From Nocardioides marmotae (GTDB lineage Bacteria > Actinomycetota > Actinomycetes > Propionibacteriales > Nocardioidaceae), in NCBI RefSeq assembly GCF_013177455.1, contig NZ_CP053660.1, positions 2,294,001 through 2,358,000 of the forward strand: a stretch of 64,000 nucleotides of DNA, written 5' to 3'. A program made the translations under genes and the position numbers. This document shows positions 41,752 to 50,681 of this stretch, in pieces (the stretch's first letter is position 1; each line of letters begins with the position of its first letter). Under the pieces are notes generated by a model. That model ran no database searches and was not told the origin of the DNA. It worked only from the letters and a program-made list of their open reading frames with translations.

Positions 41752-42597
41752 ATGCACCTCATGCGTGTAGGAGACCCCGGCGCCGAGCGCCCCGTCGTCG
41801 TGGAGGCTGGCGTGGCCTACGACCTCCAGCCGATCACCCCGGACATCGACGGCGACTTCCTCGCCGGCGACGGCATCGCCGAGGTGCGGCGCGCGCTCGG
41901 CGAGGGCACGCTCCCGCAGGTCGACGTGACCGACCTGCGCCGGGGCGCGCCGATCACCCGTCCGCACGCCGTGTGGTGCATCGGGATGAACTACGCCGCC
42001 CACGCCGCGGAGTCCGGCGCGCAGCCGCCCGAGGTGCCGGTCCTGTTCTTCAAGACCCCGAACACCGTGGTCGGGCCCGACGACGACGTCCTCGTCCCGC
42101 GCGGGTCGACCAAGACCGACTGGGAGGTGGAGCTCGCCGTCGTCATCGGCAAGCGGGCGCGCTACCTCGAGTCGCCGGCGCAGGCGCGCGAGCACATCGC
42201 CGGCTACACGATCTCCAACGACGTCTCCGAGCGGGAGTTCCAGCTCGAGGCCTCGGGCGGGCAGTGGTCGAAGGGCAAGTGCTGCGAGACCTTCAACCCC
42301 CTCGGTCCCGCCCTGGTGCCGGCCGACGAGGTCGACGCCGGCAACCTCCGGCTGCGGTCGTGGGTCAACGGCGAGCCCCGCCAGGACTCGACCACCGCCG
42401 ACCTGATCTTCAGCGTCGACTTCCTGGTCTGGCACCTCTCCCAGGTGGCCGTGCTCGAGCCCGGCGACGTGATCAACACCGGTACGCCGCAGGGCGTCGC
42501 CCTCTCCGGGCGGTTCCCCTACCTCCGGGCGGGCGACGTCGTCGAGGTGTCGATCGACGGCCTCGGGGCCCAGCGCCAGACGCTGCGCCAGGCCTGA
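41752..42597 (+). CDS. Fumarylacetoacetate hydrolase-family protein
   Basis: 281 aa from ATG 41752, with AAGGAG 7 bases upstream; longer in-frame sequence runs back into the promoter. FAH landmarks: HAVWCIGMNYAAHAAESGAQ, VLFFKTPNTVVGPDDDVLVP, TDWEVELAVVIGKRARYLES (metal-binding E), ISNDVSEREFQLEASGGQWS (metal-binding D), and VINTGTPQGVALSGRFPYLR. The family hydrolyses or decarboxylates 2,4-diketo acids, or dehydrates/hydrolyses 2-keto-3-deoxy sugar acids in several pathways. With an IlvD/Edd dehydratase in the facing operon, action on a 2-keto-3-deoxy acid product is attractive but unproven. Confidence 0.92.
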   Translation: MHLMRVGDPGAERPVVVEAGVAYDLQPITPDIDGDFLAGDGIAEVRRALGEGTLPQVDVTDLRRGAPITRPHAVWCIGMNYAAHAAESGAQPPEVPVLFFKTPNTVVGPDDDVLVPRGSTKTDWEVELAVVIGKRARYLESPAQAREHIAGYTISNDVSEREFQLEASGGQWSKGKCCETFNPLGPALVPADEVDAGNLRLRSWVNGEPRQDSTTADLIFSVDFLVWHLSQVAVLEPGDVINTGTPQGVALSGRFPYLRAGDVVEVSIDGLGAQRQTLRQA

Positions 42598-42620
42598 GCC
42601 CCGGACCGCCCCACCCCTGC

Positions 42621-43907
42621 TCAGAACCAGGTCGTGACCGCTCCCACCACGGCGTCGCGATCGTCGACCAGCGGCACCAGCGGCCACTTGTCGAAGGCCG
42701 TGCAGGGGTGGGTCGGCCCCATCCGGAGCACGTCCCCGACCTCGAGCTGTCCGTCGTGACGGAGGAACCCGTGCTGGTCGTTGACGCGGTCGACCACGAC
42801 CCCGGCCGCGTCGACCGGCTCCCCGTCCCGGCGGACCTCGAGGACCTCGGGCAGCCGGGCGTCGTAGGGGGCGTCACGCTTGCCGAAGGCGGCCAGCGCG
42901 AGCCCCGGCTCCGGGATCGAGACGACCGCGGCCCACAGCTCCAGGGCGGGGCGCAGCGCGCCGAGCGGGTGTCCCGCCTCCGGCGCGAGCGGGGGGTACG
43001 CCGCGTCGGGGCCGTGGTCGTGGGTGACGGTGCCACCGGAGCGCACCACGACCCGCAGCGGCCGGCTCAGCGCGGGGCGGGGCATGGCCGCGACCCGGTC
43101 AGGGAAGACCGATCCCCCGGCGGTCACGACCACCTCCTCGACGTCCGCGAAGAGCCCGTGCGCGTCCAGCGCGGCCGCCGCCTCGGCCAGCCGGGCGAGG
43201 TAGCTGTCCACGGGCGCGAGGTGCTCGGCGCCGCGGCCCACCGGGAGGATCCCCTCGAACCCCTCGACCCCGGCGAGCGTGAGCCGCTCGCTCTCGTGCA
43301 CCACGCGCGCCACGGCCTCCAGGGCGCCGAGCCCGCGGGCACCGGTGCGGCCACCGGGGACGCCGAGCTCGACGAGCACGGGGATCCGTCGTCCGGGCCG
43401 CACCCGGGCCAGGTGGGCGTCGAGGAGCCGGGCGCCGGCGACCGAGTCGACCAGCGGCATCACGGTGAGGTCGGGGCGCTGCTCGAGCAGCCTCGCGAGC
43501 GCGCGCACGTTCGCGGCGTCCACGACCTGGTGGGCCAGGATGATCCGCTGCACCCCGACCTCGGCCAGGAGCCGCGCCTGGTGCACGGTCGCCACGGTCA
43601 TGCCCCACGCGCCGGAGTCGAGCTGGAGGCGCACGATCTCCGGAGACAGGTGGGTCTTGGCGTGCGGCGCCTGGGAGACGCCGACCGAGGCGCACCACTG
43701 CGCGTGCAGGGCGATGTTGTGGCGCAGGGCGTCGTCGCGCAGGACCATCGCGGGGAGCAGCAGGTCGTCCAGGACCCACCCCTGCGCGCCGACCTCGGCG
43801 GCGTCGACCGCGGGGTCGGGGAGGCTGCGGTAGCGGGACGTGGGAACCGTCCGGTCGGACCGATGACCGGGCTCGCAGGCGGCAGGACGTTCTGTTGACG
43901 TGGTCAT
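42621..43907 (-). CDS. D-serine dehydratase/D-threonine aldolase-like PLP enzyme (amino acid deaminase)
   Basis: 428 aa from ATG 43907; an ATG at 43928 would run into a promoter element and is not preferred. Alanine-racemase-fold N-terminus with PLP lysine in QAPHAKTHLSPEIVRLQLDS, followed by GVQRIILAHQVVDAANVRAL and GRTGARGLGALEAVARVVHE. C-terminal GDVLRMGPTHPCTAFDKWPL has the HPC metal-binding pair of the D-serine dehydratase group. Relatives remove ammonia from D-serine-type amino acids or cleave 3-hydroxy-D-amino acids to glycine plus aldehyde. Convergent with FAH gene, divergent from the aminotransferase gene. Confidence 0.88.
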   Translation of the reverse strand: MTTSTERPAACEPGHRSDRTVPTSRYRSLPDPAVDAAEVGAQGWVLDDLLLPAMVLRDDALRHNIALHAQWCASVGVSQAPHAKTHLSPEIVRLQLDSGAWGMTVATVHQARLLAEVGVQRIILAHQVVDAANVRALARLLEQRPDLTVMPLVDSVAGARLLDAHLARVRPGRRIPVLVELGVPGGRTGARGLGALEAVARVVHESERLTLAGVEGFEGILPVGRGAEHLAPVDSYLARLAEAAAALDAHGLFADVEEVVVTAGGSVFPDRVAAMPRPALSRPLRVVVRSGGTVTHDHGPDAAYPPLAPEAGHPLGALRPALELWAAVVSIPEPGLALAAFGKRDAPYDARLPEVLEVRRDGEPVDAAGVVVDRVNDQHGFLRHDGQLEVGDVLRMGPTHPCTAFDKWPLVPLVDDRDAVVGAVTTWF

Positions 43908-43928
43908 GTCCGCACAGTAGCGTTGCAT

Positions 43929-43960
43929 CTACTGAAACTGGAGTTCTACTCAACAGAACT
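43929..43960. promoter_or_regulatory. Operator-like elements in a second divergent promoter
   Basis: CTACTGAAAC at 43929-43938 is the exact reverse complement of the word at 41662. A perfect dyad AGTTCT-N7-AGAACT follows at 43942-43960. The 88-base gap drives the D-serine dehydratase-like gene (minus) and the aminotransferase gene (plus). Confidence 0.5.
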
Positions 43961-43995
43961 TCGACAGCACGACGACCTGGGAAGAGGAACCGCAG

Positions 43996-45300
43996 ATGAC
44001 GATCGCCGCCTGGCCTGCCTCGGAGCGCGCTTGGGAACGCACCAAGGGATCGCTGGCGGGTGGCGTCTCGACCGGCCTCCGCGCGTCGATGAAGCCGCAC
44101 CCGATCTTCGTCGAGGGCGGCGCGGGCCCCCGGCTCACCGACCTCGACGGCAACAGCTACCTCGACTACGTCCTGGGCTGGGGCCCGGTCATCCTCGGCC
44201 ACGGACACCCGGGGCTGACCGCCGCCGTCAGCGCCCAGCTGCCGCTGGGGGCGACGTACGGCACCGGGCACCTGCTCGAGGCCGAGGTCGCCGAGAAGGT
44301 CCTCGACCGCATCCCCGGCATGGAGCGCGTGCTGTGGAGCAACACCGGCACCGAGGCCACCCAGGTGGCCCTGCGCCTGGCCCGCGGCGTCACCGGCCGC
44401 CGACGGTTCATCAAGTTCGGCGGGCACTACCACGGGTGGTCCGACCCGATGCTGGTCGGCTACCGGCCCGGCGCGGACGGCACGCTCGGCCTCGGCAGCC
44501 AGGGCCAGAACCCCTCCGCGCTCGAGGACCTGGTGCTGGTCGAGTGGGGTGACCTCGACGCCGTCGCCGAGGCGCTCAAGGCTCCCGACTCCGACATCGC
44601 GGCGATCTTCTGCGAGCCCGTGCTCTGCAACTCCGGGGTCATCGAGCCCCCGGAGGGCTTCCTGGCCGGGCTGCGCGAGCTGTGCGACGCCACCGGCACC
44701 GTGCTGGTCTTCGACGAGGTCATCACCGGCTTCCGGATCGACCGCGGCGGCGCGGTCACCCGCTACGGCGTGACCCCCGACCTGGTGACCCTGGCCAAGG
44801 CGATCGCGGGCGGCTACCCGCTGGCCGCCATCGCCGGCCGCGCGTCGATCCTCGAGCGCACCACCCAGGGCATCGTCCACGCCGGCACCTACAACGGGAA
44901 CCCCGTCGTGCTGGCCGCGGCCGGTGCCACGCTGGACGCGCTCGACGAGCCCGGGGTGTACGACGCGTTCGAGCGTCAGGGCCGGGCGCTCGCGGACGGG
45001 ATCCGCGCCGGCTTCGCCCGCCACGGCCTCGCGGTGACCGTGAACCAGGTCGGCCCGGTCGTCCAGTGCATCGCCGGGGTCGCGGACGCCCGCACCTTCA
45101 CCGACTTCATCGGCGCGGACCAGGAGTTCTACGACCGGCTCACCGTCCAGCTGCTGCGCCGCGGCGTGTTCACCCTCCCCGGTGGCCGGTGGTACCTCTC
45201 CACCGCGCACACCGACGCCGACGTCGCCCACACCGTGCAGGTCCTCGACGACGCCCTCGCGGCGACGCTCGCCGAGGGCCCCGGGCCCGTGGCCCGCTGA
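43996..45300 (+). CDS. Class III aminotransferase, glutamate-1-semialdehyde aminomutase-like
   Basis: 434 aa; GAGG lies about 7 bases upstream of the ATG. Fold-type I marks: LTDLDGNSYLDYVLGWGPVI, VLWSNTGTEATQVALRLARG, IKFGGHYHGWSDPMLVGYRP, VLVFDEVITGFRIDRGGAVT (PLP Asp), and DLVTLAKAIAGGYPLAAIAG (PLP Lys). It resembles HemL but hemL roles are normally coded elsewhere with haem genes; such paralogues in catabolic loci act on beta- or other amino acids. Followed after 17 bases by the FAD/Fe-S dehydrogenase gene. Confidence 0.9.
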   Translation: MTIAAWPASERAWERTKGSLAGGVSTGLRASMKPHPIFVEGGAGPRLTDLDGNSYLDYVLGWGPVILGHGHPGLTAAVSAQLPLGATYGTGHLLEAEVAEKVLDRIPGMERVLWSNTGTEATQVALRLARGVTGRRRFIKFGGHYHGWSDPMLVGYRPGADGTLGLGSQGQNPSALEDLVLVEWGDLDAVAEALKAPDSDIAAIFCEPVLCNSGVIEPPEGFLAGLRELCDATGTVLVFDEVITGFRIDRGGAVTRYGVTPDLVTLAKAIAGGYPLAAIAGRASILERTTQGIVHAGTYNGNPVVLAAAGATLDALDEPGVYDAFERQGRALADGIRAGFARHGLAVTVNQVGPVVQCIAGVADARTFTDFIGADQEFYDRLTVQLLRRGVFTLPGGRWYLSTAHTDADVAHTVQVLDDALAATLAEGPGPVAR

Positions 45301-45317
45301 GCCGGGAGCACCGAGCG

Positions 45318-48233
45318 ATGTCCTCCGCCGCCCTCGACGGCACCGAGCGCGCGGCGCTGGAGGCGGTCAGCGCCCCCGGCGAGGTCCGCACCCGCGTGGT
45401 CGACCTCGCCGCGATGGCCCACGACGCCTCGCACTACCTCCTCCACCCCCGCGCGGTGGTCACCGCCAGCGACGCCGAGCACGTCGCCCGCCTGATGCGG
45501 GTGGCCTCCGCGCACGCGCTGCCGGTGACCTTCCGCTCGGGAGGGACCAGTCTCTCGGGGCAGGCCGGCACCGACGGGGTGCTCGTGGACACCCGCCGGG
45601 GCTTCCGGCGGGTGGAGGTGCTCGAGGGCGGCGCGCTCGTCCGCACGGGTCCGGGCGCGACCGTCCGTGCCGTCAACGCCCGGCTGGCCCCGCACCGGAC
45701 CCGGCTCGGCCCGGACCCGGCCAGCGAGGCCGCGTGCACGGTCGGCGGGGTCGTGGCCAACAACTCCTCGGGCATGGCCTGCGGCACCGAGCACAACGCC
45801 TACCGCACCGTGGAGTCGTTGACCTTCGTGCTGCCGTCCGGCACCACGGTCGACACCTCCGACCCCGGGGCCGACGACCTGCTGCGAGCGGCCGAGCCCG
45901 CGCTGCACGCCGGGCTCGCCGCGCTGCGCGACCGGGTCCGGGCGAACCCGGACTCGGTGGCCACCATCCGGCACCAGTTCTCGATGAAGAACACGATGGG
46001 GTACTCCCTGGACTCCTTCCTCGACCACGACGAGCCGGTGCAGATCCTCGCCCGGCTCCTCGTCGGCTCGGAGGGGACCCTGGGGTTCGTCTCCGACGTC
46101 GTCTTCCGCACCGTGCCGGTGCGCCCGCACGCCGCCACGGCGCTGCTCGTCTTCGACTCCCTCACCGACGCCACCGACGCGCTGCCGGCCCTGCTCGAGG
46201 CCGGCGCCCGCACCGTCGAGCTGCTCGACGCGGCCTCCCTGCGGGTGGTCCAGCGCGAGCCCGAGGCCGGCCCCGCCCTGGCGGGCCTGGCGGTCGCCTC
46301 GCACACCGCCCTCCTCGTCGAGCTCCAGGCGATGACCGAGCACGAGCTGGACGCCGAGGTCGCGCAGGCCGACCGCGTCGTCGGCGGCCTGCCGCTGACG
46401 ACGCCCGCCGCGTTCACGCGCGACCCGGGCGAGCGCGCGGGGCTCTGGCACCTGCGCAAGGGGCTCTACACCGCCGTCGCCGGCGCCCGCCCGGTCGGCA
46501 CCACCGCGCTGCTGGAGGACATCGTCGTCCCGCTGCCCGTGCTCACCGAGACCACCGAGCGGCTCATCGAGCTGTTCGCGCGGCACGGCTACGACGACGC
46601 CGTCGTCTTCGGCCACGCCAAGGACGCCAACCTGCACTTCATGATCACCCCGCGGTTCGACGACCCCGCGGAGGTCACCCGCTACGAGGCGTTCACCGAG
46701 GACCTCGTCGACCTCGTCCTCGGGGCGGGCGGGTCGCTGAAGGCCGAGCACGGCACGGGCCGGATCATGGCGCCGTACGTCCGCCGGCAGTACGGCGAGG
46801 AGCTGTACGCCGTCATGCGCGAGGTCAAGCGGCTGTGCGACCCCGCCGGGGTGCTGAGCCCCGGCATCGTGCTCAACGAGGACCCGCGCGCCCACGTGGC
46901 CCACCTGAAGACCACCCCCGCGGTCGACGGTGCGGTGGACACCTGCGTCGAGTGCGGGTTCTGCGAGCCGGTCTGCCCCTCGCGCGACGTCACCACGACC
47001 CCGCGGCAGCGCATCGTCTTGATGCGCGAGCGCGCGCAGGCGGTCGCGGACGGCGACGTGGCCCGGGTGCGCGCGCTCGACGAGGACTTCGCCTACGAGG
47101 CCGTCGACACCTGCGCGGCCGACTCGATGTGTCGGACCGCCTGCCCGGTCACCATCGACACCGGCGCGGTGATGAAGCGCGTCCGCGCCGAGCGGCACGG
47201 CCGTCTCGTCCAGCGGGCCGGAGCGGTCGCCGCGGACCACTGGCAGGGCGCGGTCACCGGGGTGCGTGCGGGGCTCCGCCTCGCGGACGCCCTGCCGGCG
47301 AACGTGGTCGCCGGCGGCTCCCGGGCCGCGCGCAGCGTGCTCTCCCGCGACTGGGTCCCCCAGCTCGCCGACGACCTCCCCTCCCCCGGCCCGCGCAGGA
47401 CCGGCACCGGGCCCCGCGAAACGGGCCCGGCCCCGGCCGCGGTGTTCCTCCCCTCCTGCGTGGGCTCGCTCTTCGGCGCCGCCGACGCCGCCGGCACCGG
47501 ATGCGGCGGCAGCTGCGGCTGCGCCGGCTCCGCCTGCGGCTCCACGGATGTCGCTGCGGGCACCGGTGCCCGAGACGCGGGCGCAGCCGAGTCGTTGCGC
47601 GCGCTCTGCGAGCGCGCGGGGCTCGCGCTGGCGGTCCCCGAGGACGTCGCGGGCCTGTGCTGCGGCACCCCGTGGCAGTCGAAGGGGCTGACCCGGGGTT
47701 ACGAGCGGATGTCCGCTCGCACGTTCGAGGCCGTCTGGGCCCTCTCCGACCAGGGCCGGCTCCCGGTGGTCAGCGACGCCGCGTCGTGCAGCCTGGGCCT
47801 GCGCGAGGTGGTCGAGCGGGCCGGCCGGGCCGACGCGGGACGGCAGCTGAGCGTCGTCGACGCGGTGACCTTCGTCCGGACCACCGTGCTCCCCCGCCTG
47901 GAGGTCTCCCGGCGGCTGCGCTCGGTGGCCGTCCACCCGACGTGCTCCGCGGTGCACCTGGGCTCCCGCGGGGACCTCGAGGCCGTGGCCGCCGCCGTCG
48001 CCGAGGAGGTCGTGGTCCCGGCGAGCTGGGGCTGCTGCGGCTTCGCCGGCGACCGCGGGATGCTCCACCCCGAGGTGACTGCGGCCGCGACGGCCCCCGA
48101 GGCCGCCGAGGTCTCCGGGCACCGCTTCGACGCCTACGTCTCCGACAACCGCACCTGCGAGATGGGCATGTCGCGCGCGACCGGCCGCAGCTACCGCCAC
48201 GTGCTGGAGCTGCTGGAGGAGTGCACGCGGTGA
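45318..48233 (+). CDS. D-lactate/2-hydroxyacid dehydrogenase-like FAD and Fe-S protein
   Basis: 971 aa from ATG 45318. The N-terminal FAD-binding domain (VTFRSGGTSLSGQAGTDGVL, ACTVGGVVANNSSGMACGTE) is followed by the FAD-linked oxidase C-terminal domain (GHAKDANLHFMITPRFDDPA, LKAEHGTGRIMAPYVRRQYG). Next comes a ferredoxin part with CVECGFCEPVCPSRDVTTTP and CAADSMCRTACPVTIDTGAV, then two CCG cysteine-rich domains (GLCCGTPWQSKG; VHPTCSAVHLG...GCCGFAGDRGML). This is the full fused form used to oxidise D-2-hydroxyacids into the quinone pool. An unusual Cys/Gly-rich insert (C729, C733, C735, C740) lies between the two halves of the first CCG domain. Confidence 0.93.
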   Translation: MSSAALDGTERAALEAVSAPGEVRTRVVDLAAMAHDASHYLLHPRAVVTASDAEHVARLMRVASAHALPVTFRSGGTSLSGQAGTDGVLVDTRRGFRRVEVLEGGALVRTGPGATVRAVNARLAPHRTRLGPDPASEAACTVGGVVANNSSGMACGTEHNAYRTVESLTFVLPSGTTVDTSDPGADDLLRAAEPALHAGLAALRDRVRANPDSVATIRHQFSMKNTMGYSLDSFLDHDEPVQILARLLVGSEGTLGFVSDVVFRTVPVRPHAATALLVFDSLTDATDALPALLEAGARTVELLDAASLRVVQREPEAGPALAGLAVASHTALLVELQAMTEHELDAEVAQADRVVGGLPLTTPAAFTRDPGERAGLWHLRKGLYTAVAGARPVGTTALLEDIVVPLPVLTETTERLIELFARHGYDDAVVFGHAKDANLHFMITPRFDDPAEVTRYEAFTEDLVDLVLGAGGSLKAEHGTGRIMAPYVRRQYGEELYAVMREVKRLCDPAGVLSPGIVLNEDPRAHVAHLKTTPAVDGAVDTCVECGFCEPVCPSRDVTTTPRQRIVLMRERAQAVADGDVARVRALDEDFAYEAVDTCAADSMCRTACPVTIDTGAVMKRVRAERHGRLVQRAGAVAADHWQGAVTGVRAGLRLADALPANVVAGGSRAARSVLSRDWVPQLADDLPSPGPRRTGTGPRETGPAPAAVFLPSCVGSLFGAADAAGTGCGGSCGCAGSACGSTDVAAGTGARDAGAAESLRALCERAGLALAVPEDVAGLCCGTPWQSKGLTRGYERMSARTFEAVWALSDQGRLPVVSDAASCSLGLREVVERAGRADAGRQLSVVDAVTFVRTTVLPRLEVSRRLRSVAVHPTCSAVHLGSRGDLEAVAAAVAEEVVVPASWGCCGFAGDRGMLHPEVTAAATAPEAAEVSGHRFDAYVSDNRTCEMGMSRATGRSYRHVLELLEECTR

Positions 48234-48256
48234 CGGCGCCCGCGCTGGGGCCCGGA

Positions 48257-49078
48257 TCAGCCCGGCAGGTCCCAGCGCAGCCGCATGGTCAGCCGCAGGT
48301 CCGCTCCCGGCGCCACCACGTGGCCGCGGGGAGTGCCGAGGCTGTCCGGCGGCGCCGTGAGCGGCTCCACGCACAGGGCGGGCGCCAGCTGCTCGTAGAG
48401 CATCCAGGTCGCGGAGCTGCTCTCCACCGTCAGCACGGGGCCACCCGGCCAGCGCAGCACCGGCGGAGCGGCCAGCGCGGTGAACACGTCGTCCCACGGG
48501 CGCTGCCCCAGGTCGGTCCCCGGCTCGCCGGGGATGCCCGGCGCCAGCGGCTGGTACCTCAGGCCGGGTGCCACCTCGAGCTCGACCGGCCCCTGGCCCA
48601 GGTCCCGGCGGAACCACGGGTGGAAGCCGAGGGTCGCGGGCATCGGCCGCTCGTCGTTGCGGCAGCGCAGCTCGACCTCGAGCGACTCCTCGGTGAGGAC
48701 CACCCGCTGCCGCACCTCGCCGCCGAAGGGCCATTCCGGCGGCAGCGCCACCGCCAGCTCCGCGGAGCGCGCGTCGTGGCGCACGACCTCCCACGGCGCG
48801 TCCTCGACGAGACCGTGGGCGGCGTGGGGACCGTTGTTGCGGGGCAGCCGGTGCTCGCGCCCCTCGAAGGAGAAGCGCCCGTCCCGGACGTTCCCGGCGT
48901 ACGGCGCCATCGGGAAGCTGCCGTCGAACCAGGACGAGGGCCCGGGGCCCTCGTGCGGGGCGCCGCCGAGCAGCTCGGTCCCGTGCAGGCGCAGGCTCGT
49001 GAGCCGGGCGCCTCGGGTGGAGTCGATCGCCGCGGAGATCCCGCCGGCGACCAGCCGCACGCTCAGTACATCACCCAT
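48257..49078 (-). CDS. Aldose 1-epimerase family protein
   Basis: 273 aa from ATG 49078, overlapping the SDR gene by 16 bases; a GTG at 49060 just past the SDR stop is an alternative. Galactose-mutarotase-fold signs: GARLTSLRLHGTELLGGAPH, GSFPMAPYAGNVRDGRFSFE, RLPRNNGPHAAHGLVEDAPW (catalytic-type His), and PMPATLGFHPWFRRDLGQGP. It interconverts anomers of a sugar or handles a related ligand. Last gene of the long minus-strand operon; 23 bases from the convergent dehydrogenase stop. Confidence 0.87.
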   Translation of the reverse strand: MGDVLSVRLVAGGISAAIDSTRGARLTSLRLHGTELLGGAPHEGPGPSSWFDGSFPMAPYAGNVRDGRFSFEGREHRLPRNNGPHAAHGLVEDAPWEVVRHDARSAELAVALPPEWPFGGEVRQRVVLTEESLEVELRCRNDERPMPATLGFHPWFRRDLGQGPVELEVAPGLRYQPLAPGIPGEPGTDLGQRPWDDVFTALAAPPVLRWPGGPVLTVESSSATWMLYEQLAPALCVEPLTAPPDSLGTPRGHVVAPGADLRLTMRLRWDLPG

Positions 49079-49845
49079 CCGCCGTCGACGTTGATCACCT
49101 GTCCGGTGATGAACGAGGCCTCGGGGCTGGCGAGGAAGACGAAGGCGCCCGCGAGGTCCTCGGCCATCCCGCGCCGCTGGAGCGACTGCAGGGGCAGGAT
49201 CTCCGCGGCCACCTTGTCGGCGTCCGGGTCGAGCTCCACCTCGTTCTCGGTCCGGATCGCGCCGGGCATCACCGCGTTGACCCGCACGCCGTGCGGGCCG
49301 AGCTCGCGCGCGAGGGCGCGGGTCATGCCGAGGATCGCCGCCTTCGAGGCGGTGTAGTGCACCGCCCACGGCTGTCCGGTCCGGACCATCACCGAGGTCA
49401 GGTTGATGATGCTGCCGCCGGTGGCGACCAGGTCGTCGCGGGCGGCCTTGGCGAGCAGCCAGGTGCCGCGGGTGTTGACCGCCTGGACGAGGTCCCACTG
49501 CTCGACGGTCAGCTCGTGGTAGGGCGAGCGGCCGGACGCGGCCGCGTTGGCCACGACCGTGCTCAGCGGGCCGAGCGCGGCGCGGGCGTCCGCGACCACC
49601 TGGCCCGGCCCGTCCGGCGTGGCGAGGTCGCCGGGGACCGCAACGGCGGTGCCGCCGGCGGCCCTCAGCTCGGCGACCAGCTGCTCGGCCGCCTCGGCCA
49701 TGGCGGGGGTGGGCTCGTGGGCCACGGCCACGGCCGCGCCCTCGGCGACGAAGGACCGGGCGACCGCGGCGCCGATCCCGCGGGAGCCGCCGGTGACCAG
49801 CGCCGTCTGCCCGCGCAGCCGGCCTCCGGAGATGGGTGTCGTCAT
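49063..49845 (-). CDS. Short-chain dehydrogenase/reductase
   Basis: 260 aa, ATG start overlapping the ABC ATPase stop (ATGA). Classical SDR: cofactor motif TALVTGGSRGIGAAVARSFV (~15-34), VVANAAASGRS, catalytic Ser in GGSIINLTSVMVRTGQPW, YTASKAAILGMTRALARELG (YxxxK), and VRVNAVMPGAIRTENEVELD. Ends INVDGGWVMY. Such enzymes in sugar operons oxidise sugars to lactones; the SMP-30 lactonase gene in the same operon fits that. Confidence 0.92.
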   Translation of the reverse strand: MTTPISGGRLRGQTALVTGGSRGIGAAVARSFVAEGAAVAVAHEPTPAMAEAAEQLVAELRAAGGTAVAVPGDLATPDGPGQVVADARAALGPLSTVVANAAASGRSPYHELTVEQWDLVQAVNTRGTWLLAKAARDDLVATGGSIINLTSVMVRTGQPWAVHYTASKAAILGMTRALARELGPHGVRVNAVMPGAIRTENEVELDPDADKVAAEILPLQSLQRRGMAEDLAGAFVFLASPEASFITGQVINVDGGWVMY

Positions 49846-50681
49846 GTCAGCGACCTTCCTGCCAGACCGCCCTCGACGGTCAGTACCGCGTCGACCAGGG
49901 CCTGGGTGGCCTCGGCCTCCGGTCGGGTGAACAGATCCATGGGGCTCCCGGTCTCGACGATGCGCCCGCCGGACATGACCGCGACCCGGCTGGTCGTGTA
50001 GGCGACCACGCTGAGGTCGTGGGCGATGAGCACGAGGGTCAGGCCCAGCTCGGCGACCAGGTCCTTGAGCAGGTTCAGCACCTGCGCCTGGATCGAGACG
50101 TCCAGGGCGGAGACCGGCTCGTCGGCGATGACCACCTTCGGGTGCGGCATCAGCGCCCGGGCGATGGCGATCCGCTGGAGCTGTCCCCCGGAGAACTCGT
50201 GGGGGTACTTCGCCAAGGCGTCCGTCCCGAGCCCGACCTGGTCGAGCACCTCCTTGACCCGGGCGCCGTGGTCGACGTCGATGGCCAGCGAGCGCAGCGG
50301 CTGCACCAGGGACGCGCCGACCTTCATCCGGGGGTCCAGCGAGGAGCGCGGGTTCTGCAGGACCAGCTGCACCGAGCGTCGGAAGTCGCGGCGGGCCTCG
50401 CGGTCCGCGGTCCAGATGTCCTGGCCGCGGTGCTGCATGACGCCCGCGGTCGGCGCCTCCTGCCCCACGAGGATGCGGGTGAGGGTGGACTTCCCCGAGC
50501 CGGACTCACCGACCAGGCCGATCGCCTCGCCGGGCATCGCGTGGAAGTCCACGTCCGTGAGGGCGTCGAGCCGGCCTCGGGGGCCGAGGAGCCGGGTCCG
50601 TGCGAGCTTGTACTCCTGGCTCACCCCGACCGCGGCGATGACCGGGGTGGTGCCCGATGCCTGCTCGGGCGCCGCGCTCAT
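49842..50681 (-). CDS. Peptide-type ABC transporter ATP-binding protein (DppF/OppF-like)
   Basis: 279 aa. Walker A GLVGESGSGKSTLTRILVGQ, signature HEFSGGQLQRIAIARALMPH and Walker B KVVIADEPVSALDVSIQAQV are intact. The protein is short at the C-terminus and lacks the oligopeptide-type Cys-containing extension that its partner has. Coupled to the DppD-like gene upstream and SDR gene downstream by 4-base overlaps. Confidence 0.93.
   Translation of the reverse strand: MSAAPEQASGTTPVIAAVGVSQEYKLARTRLLGPRGRLDALTDVDFHAMPGEAIGLVGESGSGKSTLTRILVGQEAPTAGVMQHRGQDIWTADREARRDFRRSVQLVLQNPRSSLDPRMKVGASLVQPLRSLAIDVDHGARVKEVLDQVGLGTDALAKYPHEFSGGQLQRIAIARALMPHPKVVIADEPVSALDVSIQAQVLNLLKDLVAELGLTLVLIAHDLSVVAYTTSRVAVMSGGRIVETGSPMDLFTRPEAEATQALVDAVLTVEGGLAGRSLT

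Noticed and set aside
43996..45300. hemL of haem synthesis
   Set aside because: No haem genes nearby; it is in a catabolic locus with a D-2-hydroxyacid dehydrogenase, so it is likely a paralogue with another substrate.
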